From NCBI RefSeq assembly GCF_040026395.1, contig NZ_CP157278.1:5642001-5706000 (forward strand): a stretch of DNA of 64,000 bases, written 5' to 3'. The position numbers were made by a program, and so were the translations under genes. A model generated the notes under the pieces. It saw only the letters and a list, made by a program, of their open reading frames with translations. It did no database searches and had not been told where the DNA came from. This document shows positions 1 to 9,594 of the stretch, one piece after another. Each line of letters begins with the position of its first letter. Positions within the stretch are counted from its first letter, which is position 1. Source of the stretch: Pedobacter lusitanus (GTDB taxonomy: Bacteria > Bacteroidota > Bacteroidia > Sphingobacteriales > Sphingobacteriaceae).

Positions 1-1
1 G

Positions 2-1246
2 CCGATTTGCTGGCTGGTCATTATAGGTGCCGATTACCTGGTTAGCAGACAAGGTGAAAAACACGTGCTGGCCAGAAACCAGACCGGAGCCCGTTTTCTG
101 GAGTACGTACAGGGTATCCGTCATATCAAATCGTTTGGAATGACCGGTAAACGTTTTGTCAGCCTGGATAAGGCGCTGAATGATTTTCGTAAAGCAAGCA
201 TCCGTACCGAAGTGATACCAGGGCCACTGGTCATTATTGCAGGGATGATACTCGAATTATTCTTTTTACTGATGATCGGTATAGCGATTACTTTTTTTGC
301 TCAGGGGAGTCTGGCTGCATCTGCACTGATTACCTTTTTAATTATCGGGTACCGTCTTTATGAACCGATCAAAATCGTCCTGGTTGATTATGTAATTCTG
401 CGTTACATGAATATCAGTTTAAGCAGGGTCATCGATGTACTGCGGATCAAAGAACAGACGGCCGGTAAAAAACTGGTGCCTGAAAAATTTGATGTCGTTT
501 TTGAGAACGTAAGTTTTGGTTATCATCAGGAAAAGAATGTATTGAAAAACATCTCTTTTCGTGTCCCGGAAAATAGTCTGATGGCATTGGTCGGGCCTTC
601 CGGTTCAGGGAAAACCACCATTACTTCATTAGTGGCCCGCTTTTGGGATGCCGGACAGGGGAGCGTGAAAATTGGCGGAGTTGACGTAAAAGATATGGAG
701 CCGGCAGAGGTATATGCTTTAATCAGCGAAGTCTTTCAGGAGGTATACCTGTTTGATGATACTATTTTTAACAACATTCTGTTTGGCAGACCAGACGCAA
801 CCGAAGATGAAGTTATTCAGGCAGCCGATCTGGCACAGGTACTTGATTTTGCCTGGGAATTACCTAACGGACTTCATTCCAAAGCAGGAGAGGGTGGTAA
901 TCAGCTTTCCGGAGGACAAAAACAAAGAATCAGTATCGCCCGTGCTTTATTGAAAGATGCTCCTATAGTTTTACTGGATGAAGCAACTGCCTCTCTCGAT
1001 CCGGAAAACGAGATTTATATACAGCAAGCTATTCAGGAACTCGTGAAAAATAAAACAGTAATTGTTGTGGCACATAAGTTAACCACAATCAAAAATGCAA
1101 ATCAGATCCTGGTGCTTAAAGATGGTGCTTTAGCCGAAGAAGGTACACACCAGGATCTGATAACGGCAAATGGTCTGTACCATCAGCTGTGGAATATTCA
1201 GCAGCAGGTGGGAGGCTGGAAAATAAAGCGTATTGATCTTGGTTAA
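2..1246 (+). CDS. ABC exporter, fused permease/ATPase (5' end outside window)
   Basis: The reading frame is open from the first complete codon at base 2, so the gene starts upstream of the window; the GTG at 65 is internal. The visible part holds the end of the transmembrane domain, with hydrophobic helices near codons 75-100 and 105-120 of the visible part, then a complete nucleotide-binding domain. This has Walker A GPSGSGKTT, signature LSGGQKQR, Walker B IVLLDEA and the switch His in VVAHKLTT. The architecture is that of a homodimeric or heterodimeric ABC exporter of the MsbA/siderophore-exporter type; the substrate cannot be read from this part. The end of the protein is intact. Family assignment is secure, substrate unknown. 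Confidence 0.93.
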   Translation, partial: PICWLVIIGADYLVSRQGEKHVLARNQTGARFLEYVQGIRHIKSFGMTGKRFVSLDKALNDFRKASIRTEVIPGPLVIIAGMILELFFLLMIGIAITFFAQGSLAASALITFLIIGYRLYEPIKIVLVDYVILRYMNISLSRVIDVLRIKEQTAGKKLVPEKFDVVFENVSFGYHQEKNVLKNISFRVPENSLMALVGPSGSGKTTITSLVARFWDAGQGSVKIGGVDVKDMEPAEVYALISEVFQEVYLFDDTIFNNILFGRPDATEDEVIQAADLAQVLDFAWELPNGLHSKAGEGGNQLSGGQKQRISIARALLKDAPIVLLDEATASLDPENEIYIQQAIQELVKNKTVIVVAHKLTTIKNANQILVLKDGALAEEGTHQDLITANGLYHQLWNIQQQVGGWKIKRIDLG

Positions 1247-1544
1247 AGGATAGCCTCCAGTACACTCGCCGTTATATCCAGGTGGGCATAAAGTTCAATC
1301 AGCCCACCTGCTTTTCTAATCAGGTCATTGGTAATGTTTCCAGGACCATATCAGTCCCGGTAATCGCGGCAGCCGCGGAGCGGAGGCTGCACATTGCTCT
1401 GAATCAGATCCGGCTGTAAAGGTTGCAGGTTTAAAAATCAGCTGTACTCCATTTAACAGAACCTTTAAATACCTCAAAATAAAATTCAAATGGCTTCTAA
1501 ATAAATGGTAGTTTTATACATGCAAATGGATTCTATCAAAAAAT
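1247..1544. other. Intergenic region with possible minus-strand gene remnant
   Basis: No convincing gene lies here. On the minus strand a 34-codon open stretch ends with TAA at about 1247 and is preceded in frame by a stop near 1350. It reads like the tail of a protein (it includes DLIRKAGGLIELYAHLD) but has no start, so it may be the remains of a lost gene. A GC-rich hairpin (GCAGCC pairing with GGCTGC) lies at about 1369-1391. No T-tract follows it, so I do not call it a terminator. Confidence 0.35.
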
Positions 1545-2141
1545 ATGTCCCGCGTTCCTGAATTATACGGATTGGTCCTGGCAGGAGGAAAGAGTACCCG
1601 GATGGGCCGTGATAAAGGGCTGATTAACTGGTATGATAAACCTCAGCGTGAACATGTGGCTGATTTGCTGAAGTCTTATTGTCAGCAGATATTTATTTCC
1701 TGCCGTGCAGAGCAGCAAAAGGAAATAGAGCAGGATGGTTATACACCGCTTGCCGATTTTTATAAGGACTCAGGACCCCTTGGAGGAATTTTATCTGCAT
1801 TTAAACAAAATAAGGATGCGGCATGGCTGGTTGTTGCCTGCGACTTACCTTTAATAGACCGGCAGCATTTGGATTATCTGTGTGCGCAAAGAAATCCCGC
1901 CGTGATGGCAACTGCTTTTACCGGTACAGATGGCCTGCCGGAACCTTTAGTTACCATATGGGAGCCTTCTGCCAGCCCGGTACTCACTGCTTCACTTGAA
2001 AAAGGACTGTCTTCTCCGCGCAATGTACTGCTCAGAAACGAAATCACGCTGTTAAAGCCTTTTCATCAAATGGTACTGAGCAATGTAAACAGCAGGGACG
2101 AGGCTGAGAAAATCAGAAAGATGTATTTCAAAGCTGAATAA
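1545..2141 (+). CDS. mobA: MobA-like molybdenum cofactor guanylyltransferase
   Basis: A 198-residue single-domain nucleotidyltransferase. Residues 10-25 carry the family signature LAGGKSTRMGRDKG, which binds the nucleotide triphosphate, and VVACDLPLID at about residues 102-111 holds the metal-binding Asp. This is typical of MobA, which transfers GMP from GTP to molybdopterin in the cytoplasm. The length matches MobA (about 190-200 residues). No other molybdopterin genes are in the window, so a general MobA-like NTP transferase remains possible. The ATG at 1545 is the first in frame after a clean intergenic region and leaves the LAGG motif close to the N-terminus, as usual for the family. Confidence 0.85.
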   Translation: MSRVPELYGLVLAGGKSTRMGRDKGLINWYDKPQREHVADLLKSYCQQIFISCRAEQQKEIEQDGYTPLADFYKDSGPLGGILSAFKQNKDAAWLVVACDLPLIDRQHLDYLCAQRNPAVMATAFTGTDGLPEPLVTIWEPSASPVLTASLEKGLSSPRNVLLRNEITLLKPFHQMVLSNVNSRDEAEKIRKMYFKAE

Positions 2142-2292
2142 TCAACACAAACGTTTGCGTAACATTTTATTTATTTTACCCTTCTGACCGTGTATAAATA
2201 TCTATATATTAGGTATGAATCAGGTCCTGGTATGAACGGTGTCTGATAACTTGATTTATTGATAAGTTAATATTCAGTTAATTGAATCAGGC

Positions 2293-2300
2293 TACATTTG
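2293..2300 (+). promoter_or_regulatory. Candidate Bacteroidota -7 promoter box (TACATTTG)
   Basis: The octamer matches the Bacteroidota -7 consensus TAnnTTTG exactly and lies 73 bases before the ECF sigma factor start at 2374. A convincing -33 TTTG at the usual spacing is not seen, so this rests on the -7 box alone. Confidence 0.4.
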
Positions 2301-2373
2301 CGGACTTAAATTAAAACTGGAAGATTCAAGTCAGCAGGGATAAAAATATGCTATTCTTTAAGCCATATGCAAG

Positions 2374-2979
2374 ATGATTAAAACGTTTGAATTTGATTTT
2401 TTTTATCTTCTCAGATCAGACAAAAATAAAGCATTTGAAAAACTGTTTGAAGAATTCTGGCAACCCCTGTACAGAAAGGCTTATAGTAAAGTGCAGTCTG
2501 AAGATCTGGCCAAGGATCTGGTACAGGATGTCTTTGTTGCCTTTTGGGATAACCTGGATACTTTAACCCAAGACGCTAATATTCCTGCTTATTTACATGG
2601 TATTCTAAGAAATAAGATTCTTAAGATTTTCGAGAAAGATGCGGTGCGGTTAAAACATGCCCTGCAAATCTGTCCGGCAGATGCTTTGCTTGATTTTTGT
2701 TCCCATGAAAGATTTCTGGAAAAAGAGCTGAAGTTAATTATCGAAGGAGAGGTCAACCGTATGCCTTCAAGAATGAAAGAGATCTATGTCTTAAAAAAAG
2801 ATGATAACTTTTCGATCAAACAAATTGCCGAAGAACTGGGGCTTTCAGAACAGACCATCAAGAATCAGCTGCAAAATGCCTATCACAGGCTGAGGCTGAA
2901 ATTAAGGGAATACAACCCTGATCTGGCAGTGATTTTTTTACTACTGACTAAAATTTTGTTTTTTTTCAAATCCATCTAG
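2374..2979 (+). CDS. ECF (FecI-type) RNA polymerase sigma factor
   Basis: A 201-residue ECF sigma factor. Region 2 is seen as DLAKDLVQDVFVAFWDN (about residues 45-62) and region 4 as a helix-turn-helix in FSIKQIAEELGLSEQTIKNQL (about 149-170). A hydrophobic C-terminal tail (AVIFLLLTKILFFF) follows, as often seen in Bacteroidota family members. It sits directly upstream of a FecR anti-sigma factor and a SusC with an STN domain, the usual trans-envelope arrangement. Substrate-loaded SusC signals through FecR to release the sigma factor, which then transcribes the uptake genes. That mechanism is family knowledge; the gene order is seen here. Confidence 0.95.
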   Translation: MIKTFEFDFFYLLRSDKNKAFEKLFEEFWQPLYRKAYSKVQSEDLAKDLVQDVFVAFWDNLDTLTQDANIPAYLHGILRNKILKIFEKDAVRLKHALQICPADALLDFCSHERFLEKELKLIIEGEVNRMPSRMKEIYVLKKDDNFSIKQIAEELGLSEQTIKNQLQNAYHRLRLKLREYNPDLAVIFLLLTKILFFFKSI

Positions 2980-3023
2980 TACTTTCTTATTCCTGAACGG
3001 ATATATAAGAAACAAAGCTTATT

Positions 3024-4193
3024 TTGGATCAGGAACAATTCAGGGCAATCATTGCCAGATACAATAATCATACAGCAACAACAGAAGAAAGAATGCTTGT
3101 TGAAAGCTGGTATAAGCAATTAGGAGCTGATGAAACCGGGAAAGGTTCTTCAGATCTCAGCGCGCAGCTTTACCAGGGAATTAAAAAACAGATCGGTATT
3201 GCTGAACCAGAAGAAACTGAACCAGAAGAAGCTGAGCCTGTAACTGTACAACCCCGTAAACTTAAAAAAATATATCCGTGGATTGCAGCAGCAGCAGTGC
3301 TGTGTATGCTGTTCAGTGTTACAATTCTTTATTTTAAACCGGCAAGCAGGCCCGGACATAGTTTTGCCAGCGCTGAAAATCAGACTCAGATCTTACCAGG
3401 TACAAATAAAGCTATTTTAACGCTGGCAGATGGAAGCCGTATCAGTCTGACCGATGCAGGAAATGGTCAGGTCGCCAAACAGGCCGGTGTTATTGTCACC
3501 AAGACTAAAAATGGCGGATTGATTTACCAGGTCACCGGTGATAATCAGGGTACTGCCAGAAACAATACCATTTCTACTCCCCGTGGCGGGCAATATCAGC
3601 TGTTGCTGGCTGATGGTACAAAGATCTGGCTGAATGCTAACTCTTCTTTAACCTTTCCAACTGCATTTCCAGGGAACACCCGTAAAGTAAAACTGAGTGG
3701 TGAAGCCTATTTTGAGGTTGCAAAAGATAAATCCAAAGCTTTTTATGTAGAAACGGATCAGACCCAGGTCAGAGTTTTAGGAACACATTTCAATATGATG
3801 GCCTATGATGATGAAAAATCTGAGCAGACTACATTGCTGGAAGGGTCAGTAGAGATCAGCAAAGGAACGGAAAAATCATTGCTCAAACCCGGACAGCAAG
3901 CCAGAACCAGTGCTTCCAGCCAGATCCGCATACATGATCTGGAAGATCCGGAACGGGCGATTGCCTGGAAAAACGGATATTTCCTTTTGGAGAAATCAGA
4001 TCTGCATGGCGTTATGCGGCAAATCTCAAGATGGTACGCTACTGATGTAGTTTATCAGGGTGAAATGCCTAAAAAGGAATATTCGGGTAAGATTCCCAGA
4101 AGTGTTAATGTGAAAACATTACTGGAGATGCTTGCCTATTCTGGCATTCACTGCCATATAGAAGATCATAAAATTATTGTGAGTCAGCGATAG
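3024..4193 (+). CDS. FecR-family anti-sigma factor (TTG start)
   Basis: A 389-residue single-pass membrane anti-sigma factor. The cytoplasmic N-terminus (about 1-85) contains an acidic EPEETEPEEAEPV segment. One transmembrane helix (about 88-106, YPWIAAAAVLCMLFSVTILY) follows, then the periplasmic FecR domain (STPRGGQYQLLLADGTKIWLN, about 184-204) and the C-terminal domain ending KIIVSQR. The start is TTG at 3024: an in-frame stop lies at 3006, no ATG or GTG intervenes, and the next ATG (3093) would remove the conserved N-terminus. It follows its sigma factor by 44 bases and precedes its SusC. Confidence 0.93.
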   Translation: MDQEQFRAIIARYNNHTATTEERMLVESWYKQLGADETGKGSSDLSAQLYQGIKKQIGIAEPEETEPEEAEPVTVQPRKLKKIYPWIAAAAVLCMLFSVTILYFKPASRPGHSFASAENQTQILPGTNKAILTLADGSRISLTDAGNGQVAKQAGVIVTKTKNGGLIYQVTGDNQGTARNNTISTPRGGQYQLLLADGTKIWLNANSSLTFPTAFPGNTRKVKLSGEAYFEVAKDKSKAFYVETDQTQVRVLGTHFNMMAYDDEKSEQTTLLEGSVEISKGTEKSLLKPGQQARTSASSQIRIHDLEDPERAIAWKNGYFLLEKSDLHGVMRQISRWYATDVVYQGEMPKKEYSGKIPRSVNVKTLLEMLAYSGIHCHIEDHKIIVSQR

Positions 4194-4407
4194 AAAAAAT
4201 TACCAGCTCAACTAATTATTAACCTTTAAATCCATCTGTATGAAATAGAATTACTCTTGATCTTCTAGAAAATGGTTAACCAGTAAAAAGCGGGAAGTGT
4301 TCGCAGCACCCCCCGCATATTATGGGGTTAAACTCCTTATGGACAATCGTCCTGAATCCGGAATAAAAATTATCTAAGCAATAATATTTTAAAACCCTTT
4401 GCAATTT

Positions 4408-7400
4408 ATGAATTTTAGTGCATTCTTAAAGACTGTACCACGAATACAGTTTAAATCTTCTCAAATTTTATTAGTAATGAAACTATTTGTAATCCTGTTA
4501 TTTACAGGTCTGATGCAAGTTCATGCCAGTGTGTACAGCCAGAAAATTACACTCAAACAAAAAAATGTTTCTATAGAAACAGTACTGAAAGCTATCGAAA
4601 AACAAAGCGATTATCTCTTTCTGTATGATAATCTGGAACTGCCTGCATCGGCCAGAATCTCGGTTGATATCAACCAGGGCACTATCGAACAGGTACTTGA
4701 TTTATGTTTGAAAAACCAGCTTTTAACGTACAGGATTTTTCAGAAAAACATTGTACTTAAAAAGACGCTGCCGCAAGCAGAGACAGTAGTCACTGAGCCG
4801 GTGAAAGGAAGGGTTTTAGATGATGCCGGGCTGCCTGTCATTGGCGCAAGTGTACTGATCAAAGGCACCAAAACCGGTATTGTAACTGACCGTAATGGTA
4901 ATTTCAGCCTGAACGCTCCGCAAGGAGCTACGCTGGTCATTTCATTTATTGGTTATGCTGCACAAGAGCTTATTGTGCAAAACAGCGGGCCTTATACCAT
5001 CTCTCTGAAGCCTGAAGATAATAAACTGACAGAAGTGGTGGTAACCGCATTGGGAATTAAACGTTCGGAGAAATCGCTGGGCTATGCCGTACAAAAGGTA
5101 TCTGGCAAAGAGCTGCAAACTGTCAAAGGTGTGGATGTCGGTACTTCATTAACCGGCAGGGTTGCAGGTCTGGTCGTGAAAAATTCTACAGAGTTTAATG
5201 CCAGGCCAACACTGGAACTCAGAGGAGAGTCGGCTATTTTAGTGGTAGACGGGGTGGATTATGACAATTTAACGTTGAGAGATATTCCTACCGATGATAT
5301 TGAAAGTATAGATATTCTGAAAGGCCCGACAGCATCTGCTTTATATGGTGCAAGGGCTAAAGGCGGGGTATATCTGATTACGACGAAAAAAGGAGCTGCA
5401 GGCAAAGGATTCTCTATCGATGTGAACAGCAATACGATGTTTCAGCTGGGTTATCTGGCTATTCCCAAAGTTCAGAGTTCTTATGGAAGAGGTGATAATG
5501 GTGATTTAAACAATGACTATGTCTGGGGCCCGCGTCTGGATATCGGAAAAACAGGAAGAGACTGGAACCCGATAACCAAACAATTTGAAGAAAACAGACC
5601 ATTACGTTCTGTAGGAAAAGACAACCTGAAAAATTTTACCAGCACCGGGATTATTGCCAATAACAATATCACCATTGCCCAAACCGGTGAAAACGGAAGT
5701 TTTAAAATTGGTTTGAATCATGTTTACAATAAAGGCCAGTTTCCTAACCAGTCGCTGAATATGGTTAATTTAACTTCAGGAGGGGAAATCAAAATCAATG
5801 ACAAATTTAAAATTGAAAGTCATTTTGGTTTAAGCCGCCGTACTGCACCACAGATCTGGGGAGGCGGTTATCAGAATCAGGGATATCTATACCAGTTAGT
5901 GATGTGGACGGGTACAGAATATGATATCAGAGATTATAAAGATTACTGGAAAGTACCTAATCAGACACAAAACTGGATGTACACCAACTGGTATGACAAT
6001 CCATATCTGATTGCCAATGAAAAACTGGATGCTATTCAGGAAAATACGGTAAATGCGAGTGTTACAGCTAACTATAAAATCACAAAGGATCTGAATTTAA
6101 TGCTGCGTCTGGGTTATGACAATTACAGTAACCGCGAAACGATGCGTAATCCAACAGCTAATATCTTTTCTACCCGTGGCGGGTGGGATGCCAAAGGTAT
6201 GTACAGTATCAATAATACCAAAGGCTACAGCACCAGTAATGACATGATTTTGTCTTATAATAAAAGAGTTAACAAATTCTCTTTTGAAACCCTGGCAGGA
6301 GGGAACTTTTTCCATAAAGAAGATGAAGGATTATATGCTGTTACTAAAAACGGATTAATCTCACCTACTTATTTTTCACTTAACGGATCTATAGAACCGC
6401 CAAAAGTAACCCCGTATTTTTCACCTAAAGAGTCCAGCAGTTTGTATGCCCGCGCTGCGGTAGGCTGGAATGATGCTGTCTTTTTAGATTTTACAGGTCG
6501 TAATGACTGGATCTCAACACAACCCAAAGCCACAGGTTCTTATTTTTATCCTTCAGTGGGTTCAAGTGTAGTTATTTCACAATTGGTTAAACTACCTGAG
6601 GTTATTGACCTGTTTAAAATCAGGGGCTCATTTGCAGATTTTAAAACACCAGCTGGAATTTTTGAGACCAATATTGCTTACAGAACCAGCAGTGCGATAT
6701 GGGGTAATTTAAACTCTGCGAGTTATCCCTATAAATTACAGGGAGCGAGTGATATTCTGCCAAGTTCACAACGTACCTGGGAGATTGGCGCTGCCGGTTA
6801 CCTGTTTAAAAAACGTCTGCATTTTGATGTGGCTTATTTCAATAAGTATTATTATAACCAGCAGACCAATGCAAAACTGCCTTCCACTTCTGGGTTTTCA
6901 ACTACGCTAGTAAATACAAAAGAGACCTATACCCGTCGCGGAGTGGAAATTACAGTGGATGGATCTGTGTTAAAGAGCAAGGATTTTGAATGGTACTCTA
7001 TGGCTAACTGGTCAAATCAGCATCGCTATTATGATCAGCTGGATCCGGTTTATTCCAGTGATAATCAATGGGTCAGGAAAGGCCAGCGTTTAGATACCTA
7101 TACGGATAGTTACTGGCTGACAGATCCTTCCGGCAATGTGATTCATAGTAACGGAATTCCGGTGAGCAGTGATTACAATAAGAAATATGGTTATAGTGAA
7201 CCAGTCTTCAGTTTCGGTTTCATTAACAATTTTACTTACAAAAACTGGACACTGGGTGTAAATATAGATGGCAGAATTGGTGGAGTGTTATACAACTATA
7301 TCTATGATAAAATGTGGGATTCTGGTACTAATCCTGAATCTGATAATCAGTACCGCTATGATCAAGTGGTTAATGGCCTGAATAATTATGTGGGTAAGGG

Positions 7401-7761
7401 CGTAAAGGTTATTTCGGGGGTTGCTGTTTATGATAAATACGGAAATATTACCAGTGATACCCGTCAGTATGCACCCAATGATGTGCAGGTAGGTTATCAG
7501 GATTATGCACAGAATTACAGAGGTGGAGATATGGGGGTGCAAAGTGCTTCCTTTATTAAACTGAGAGAAGTTTCATTAGGCTATAAAGTGCCTGCTTCTT
7601 TTGTCAGCAAATTAGGGGTTAAATCAGCTTCTTTAGCCTTAACCGGACAGAACCTGTTTATGTGGACAAAATTCAAATTCTCAGACCCTGATGTCAATAA
7701 AGAAGACCTGAATTCTCCTTCTATGCGTATGGTAGGATTTAATCTTAGAGTTGGATTTTAA
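4408..7761 (+). CDS. SusC/RagA-type TonB-dependent receptor with STN signalling domain
   Basis: An outer-membrane receptor of 1117 residues counted from ATG 4408; a TTG nine bases earlier is an alternative. In order: a long signal sequence (hydrophobic core LLVMKLFVILLFTGL); an STN domain (about 43-118, SIETVLKAIEKQSDYLFLYD) that contacts FecR; a carboxypeptidase-regulatory-like domain (VKGRVLDDAGLPVIGASV); the TonB-box region TEVVVTALG; a plug with LRGESAILVVDGV and SIDILKGPTASALYGARA; then the barrel ending in NLRVGF. The STN domain fits the sigma/FecR pair upstream. The SusD partner starts 24 bases downstream. Ligand unknown: no glycoside hydrolase, peptidase or sulfatase is linked to this locus. 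Confidence 0.96.
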   Translation: MNFSAFLKTVPRIQFKSSQILLVMKLFVILLFTGLMQVHASVYSQKITLKQKNVSIETVLKAIEKQSDYLFLYDNLELPASARISVDINQGTIEQVLDLCLKNQLLTYRIFQKNIVLKKTLPQAETVVTEPVKGRVLDDAGLPVIGASVLIKGTKTGIVTDRNGNFSLNAPQGATLVISFIGYAAQELIVQNSGPYTISLKPEDNKLTEVVVTALGIKRSEKSLGYAVQKVSGKELQTVKGVDVGTSLTGRVAGLVVKNSTEFNARPTLELRGESAILVVDGVDYDNLTLRDIPTDDIESIDILKGPTASALYGARAKGGVYLITTKKGAAGKGFSIDVNSNTMFQLGYLAIPKVQSSYGRGDNGDLNNDYVWGPRLDIGKTGRDWNPITKQFEENRPLRSVGKDNLKNFTSTGIIANNNITIAQTGENGSFKIGLNHVYNKGQFPNQSLNMVNLTSGGEIKINDKFKIESHFGLSRRTAPQIWGGGYQNQGYLYQLVMWTGTEYDIRDYKDYWKVPNQTQNWMYTNWYDNPYLIANEKLDAIQENTVNASVTANYKITKDLNLMLRLGYDNYSNRETMRNPTANIFSTRGGWDAKGMYSINNTKGYSTSNDMILSYNKRVNKFSFETLAGGNFFHKEDEGLYAVTKNGLISPTYFSLNGSIEPPKVTPYFSPKESSSLYARAAVGWNDAVFLDFTGRNDWISTQPKATGSYFYPSVGSSVVISQLVKLPEVIDLFKIRGSFADFKTPAGIFETNIAYRTSSAIWGNLNSASYPYKLQGASDILPSSQRTWEIGAAGYLFKKRLHFDVAYFNKYYYNQQTNAKLPSTSGFSTTLVNTKETYTRRGVEITVDGSVLKSKDFEWYSMANWSNQHRYYDQLDPVYSSDNQWVRKGQRLDTYTDSYWLTDPSGNVIHSNGIPVSSDYNKKYGYSEPVFSFGFINNFTYKNWTLGVNIDGRIGGVLYNYIYDKMWDSGTNPESDNQYRYDQVVNGLNNYVGKGVKVISGVAVYDKYGNITSDTRQYAPNDVQVGYQDYAQNYRGGDMGVQSASFIKLREVSLGYKVPASFVSKLGVKSASLALTGQNLFMWTKFKFSDPDVNKEDLNSPSMRMVGFNLRVGF

Positions 7762-7785
7762 TTAGCATTTTTTAAGAAAGATATT

Positions 7786-9342
7786 ATGAAGATTTTAAAA
7801 TATATTTTATTGTTATCCGGTTTAGCGGTGGTGATTGATGGTTGTCAGAAATACGAAGAAATCAATACGAACCCCAATGTGACCACGCAGGTAAATTCGT
7901 CTATGCTGGCTACAACAATGATTCTGAATATAACCAAAAATTCGATCAGCTCCCAGAAATCCTTTATGCAGCCGTTTTTACTGGGTAAATATCTGACCTG
8001 GGGTGAAGGACAGGAGGGGTTTCAGTATAACAAACTGGGCAGAACTGATTTTGATTCTGTTAAGGTTTTAAGGAACATTCCGCCTATGCTGAAATATGCA
8101 ACCACTGACGGGCTGAGAAAATCCTATGAAGGTTTAGGACATTTTATCAGCGCCTACCAGTTTTTTATCAGCACTATGCAGGTCGGTGATATGCCGTATT
8201 CGGAAGCTAATAAAGGAGAATCAGATCGTATTTTACAACCAAAATATGATGCACAGAAAACTGTATTTCTGGGGATACTGAAAGAACTGGATCTGGCTAA
8301 TGAGTTATTTGCCACAGGCGATAATTTTGCCGGTGACCCTGTTTACGGAGGTAAAGTAGATAACTGGCGCAGACTAACGAATAGTTTTGAACTTCATGTC
8401 CTGCTGAATTTATATAAAAAGACATCAGATGCAGATTTTAAAGTTATTGAACGTTTTAAAGACATCGTAGCCAATCGTCCGCTGATGCGTGATTATAAAG
8501 ATAATTTTGCTCTCGCTTATACAGCGATGGCCGGACAGAATTATCCCTGGTCTGACGTGCCGGCAGGATCTGGAAATTCATTTGTGAAATCGAACTACAC
8601 CATGTTATCTAATGTGCTGCTTGATCCTTTAAAAGCCATGAAAGATAAAAGGTTGTTTTATTTTGCTAAACCTTCGCCGGTAAAAATTGCTGCAGGTGCA
8701 ACTCAGTCTGATTATAATGCCTATGTAGGCGTAGAACCTTCCAATGCATTTACAGCACTGCAAACTACAAGAGGCAGCAAGGATTATTCTGATCTGAATA
8801 ACCGTTATGTGCAGCTGGTTAATGCTGAGCCTGTAAGTGTTTTTAGTTACTGGGATTTACAGTTTGCACTGGCTGAAGCCACAGTAAGAGGCTGGCTGGG
8901 CGGTGCAGCAGCACAGACATATTATGCAGCCGGCATTTCCGGTTCTATGAAATTTATTGCGGTTAATACTCCTGATCTTGCAGATTATCATCATAATATG
9001 AAAATGGATGATGCTTATATTAATGCTTATCCTTCTGCTGAAGGAGTAGTTTTAACAGGTTCTGCAGAACAACAGATTGCACAGATTATCACGCAGAAAT
9101 ATCTGGCCAACTTTTTACAGGGAAGCAGGTTCATATCCTGGTTTGAAAACAGAAGAACAGGATATCCGGTTTTTAAGCTTAATCCTGCATCGAGTTTAAA
9201 TATTCCATCTTCTAATTTTCCGGTTCGCTGGTTTTATCCTTCTGCAGAGCTCAATTATAACTCTGCTAATGTTACTGCGGCAATTGCCAGTCAGTATAAC
9301 GGAAGCGATGATAATAATCAGCTTATGTGGATTCTTAAATAG
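7786..9342 (+). CDS. SusD/RagB-like outer-membrane lipoprotein (SusD-like_2 type)
   Basis: A 518-residue surface lipoprotein. Its signal peptide ends in a lipobox (VIDGC, Cys20), followed by QKYEEINTNPNVT, an opening typical of the SusD-like_2 group that pairs with STN-containing SusC proteins. The mature part is helix-rich, with TPR-like segments such as YEGLGHFISAYQF and FWSYW-type aromatics, and ends near RFISWFENRRTGYPVFKLNP, a motif common near the C-terminus of this group. It caps the SusC barrel and captures ligand. It lies 24 bases after its SusC and ends just before a strong terminator, so sigma/FecR/SusC/SusD form one locus. Confidence 0.94.
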   Translation: MKILKYILLLSGLAVVIDGCQKYEEINTNPNVTTQVNSSMLATTMILNITKNSISSQKSFMQPFLLGKYLTWGEGQEGFQYNKLGRTDFDSVKVLRNIPPMLKYATTDGLRKSYEGLGHFISAYQFFISTMQVGDMPYSEANKGESDRILQPKYDAQKTVFLGILKELDLANELFATGDNFAGDPVYGGKVDNWRRLTNSFELHVLLNLYKKTSDADFKVIERFKDIVANRPLMRDYKDNFALAYTAMAGQNYPWSDVPAGSGNSFVKSNYTMLSNVLLDPLKAMKDKRLFYFAKPSPVKIAAGATQSDYNAYVGVEPSNAFTALQTTRGSKDYSDLNNRYVQLVNAEPVSVFSYWDLQFALAEATVRGWLGGAAAQTYYAAGISGSMKFIAVNTPDLADYHHNMKMDDAYINAYPSAEGVVLTGSAEQQIAQIITQKYLANFLQGSRFISWFENRRTGYPVFKLNPASSLNIPSSNFPVRWFYPSAELNYNSANVTAAIASQYNGSDDNNQLMWILK

Positions 9343-9384
9343 CTGATATTAAAGGTTTCCTGTCGGGCGCCCGGATCAGGTTAA

Positions 9385-9438
9385 ATCAAAAGGCCGGATA
9401 GTTCATTTCTCAGGAAATAAGCTGTCCGGCCTTTTGAT
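9385..9438 (+). terminator. Rho-independent terminator after susD
   Basis: A perfect 14-bp stem (ATCAAAAGGCCGGA pairing with TCCGGCCTTTTGAT) closes a 26-base loop, followed by TTTGATCTTT. It ends the susCD transcription unit. Confidence 0.8.
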
Positions 9439-9539
9439 TTTGATCTTTACCGGGTTGAGGAAATTATCCGTTTGGAATGTCCTTAAAAACAGGTACCTAA
9501 AGAATTATTCAGTGCAAATTCACCTCTTATTCGAAGCTA

Positions 9540-9594
9540 TCTGAACGTTGTCTGAACAGTCTCTGAATGATGTTCGAACGATGTCTGAACAAGG
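9540..9594 (+). repeat. Five tandem 11-bp direct repeats (consensus TCTGAACGATG)
   Basis: Five contiguous 11-base units are visible: TCTGAACGTTG, TCTGAACAGTC, TCTGAATGATG, TTCGAACGATG and TCTGAACAAGG. A degenerate sixth unit may precede them (TTCGAAGCTA, 9530-9539). The period is close to one helical turn, so the conserved GAAC core recurs on one face of the DNA. The array lies about 280 bases upstream of the kinase operon. It could be a multi-site protein-binding region or a mobile short repeat family; its function is unknown. Confidence 0.75.

Noticed and set aside
65..67. GTG start of the ABC exporter
   Set aside because: The frame continues upstream to base 2 with membrane-domain-like sequence, so the gene is truncated by the window edge.
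2148..2157. CAAACGTTTG palindrome after mobA
   Set aside because: Ten bases only, no T-tract and no second site; likely chance.
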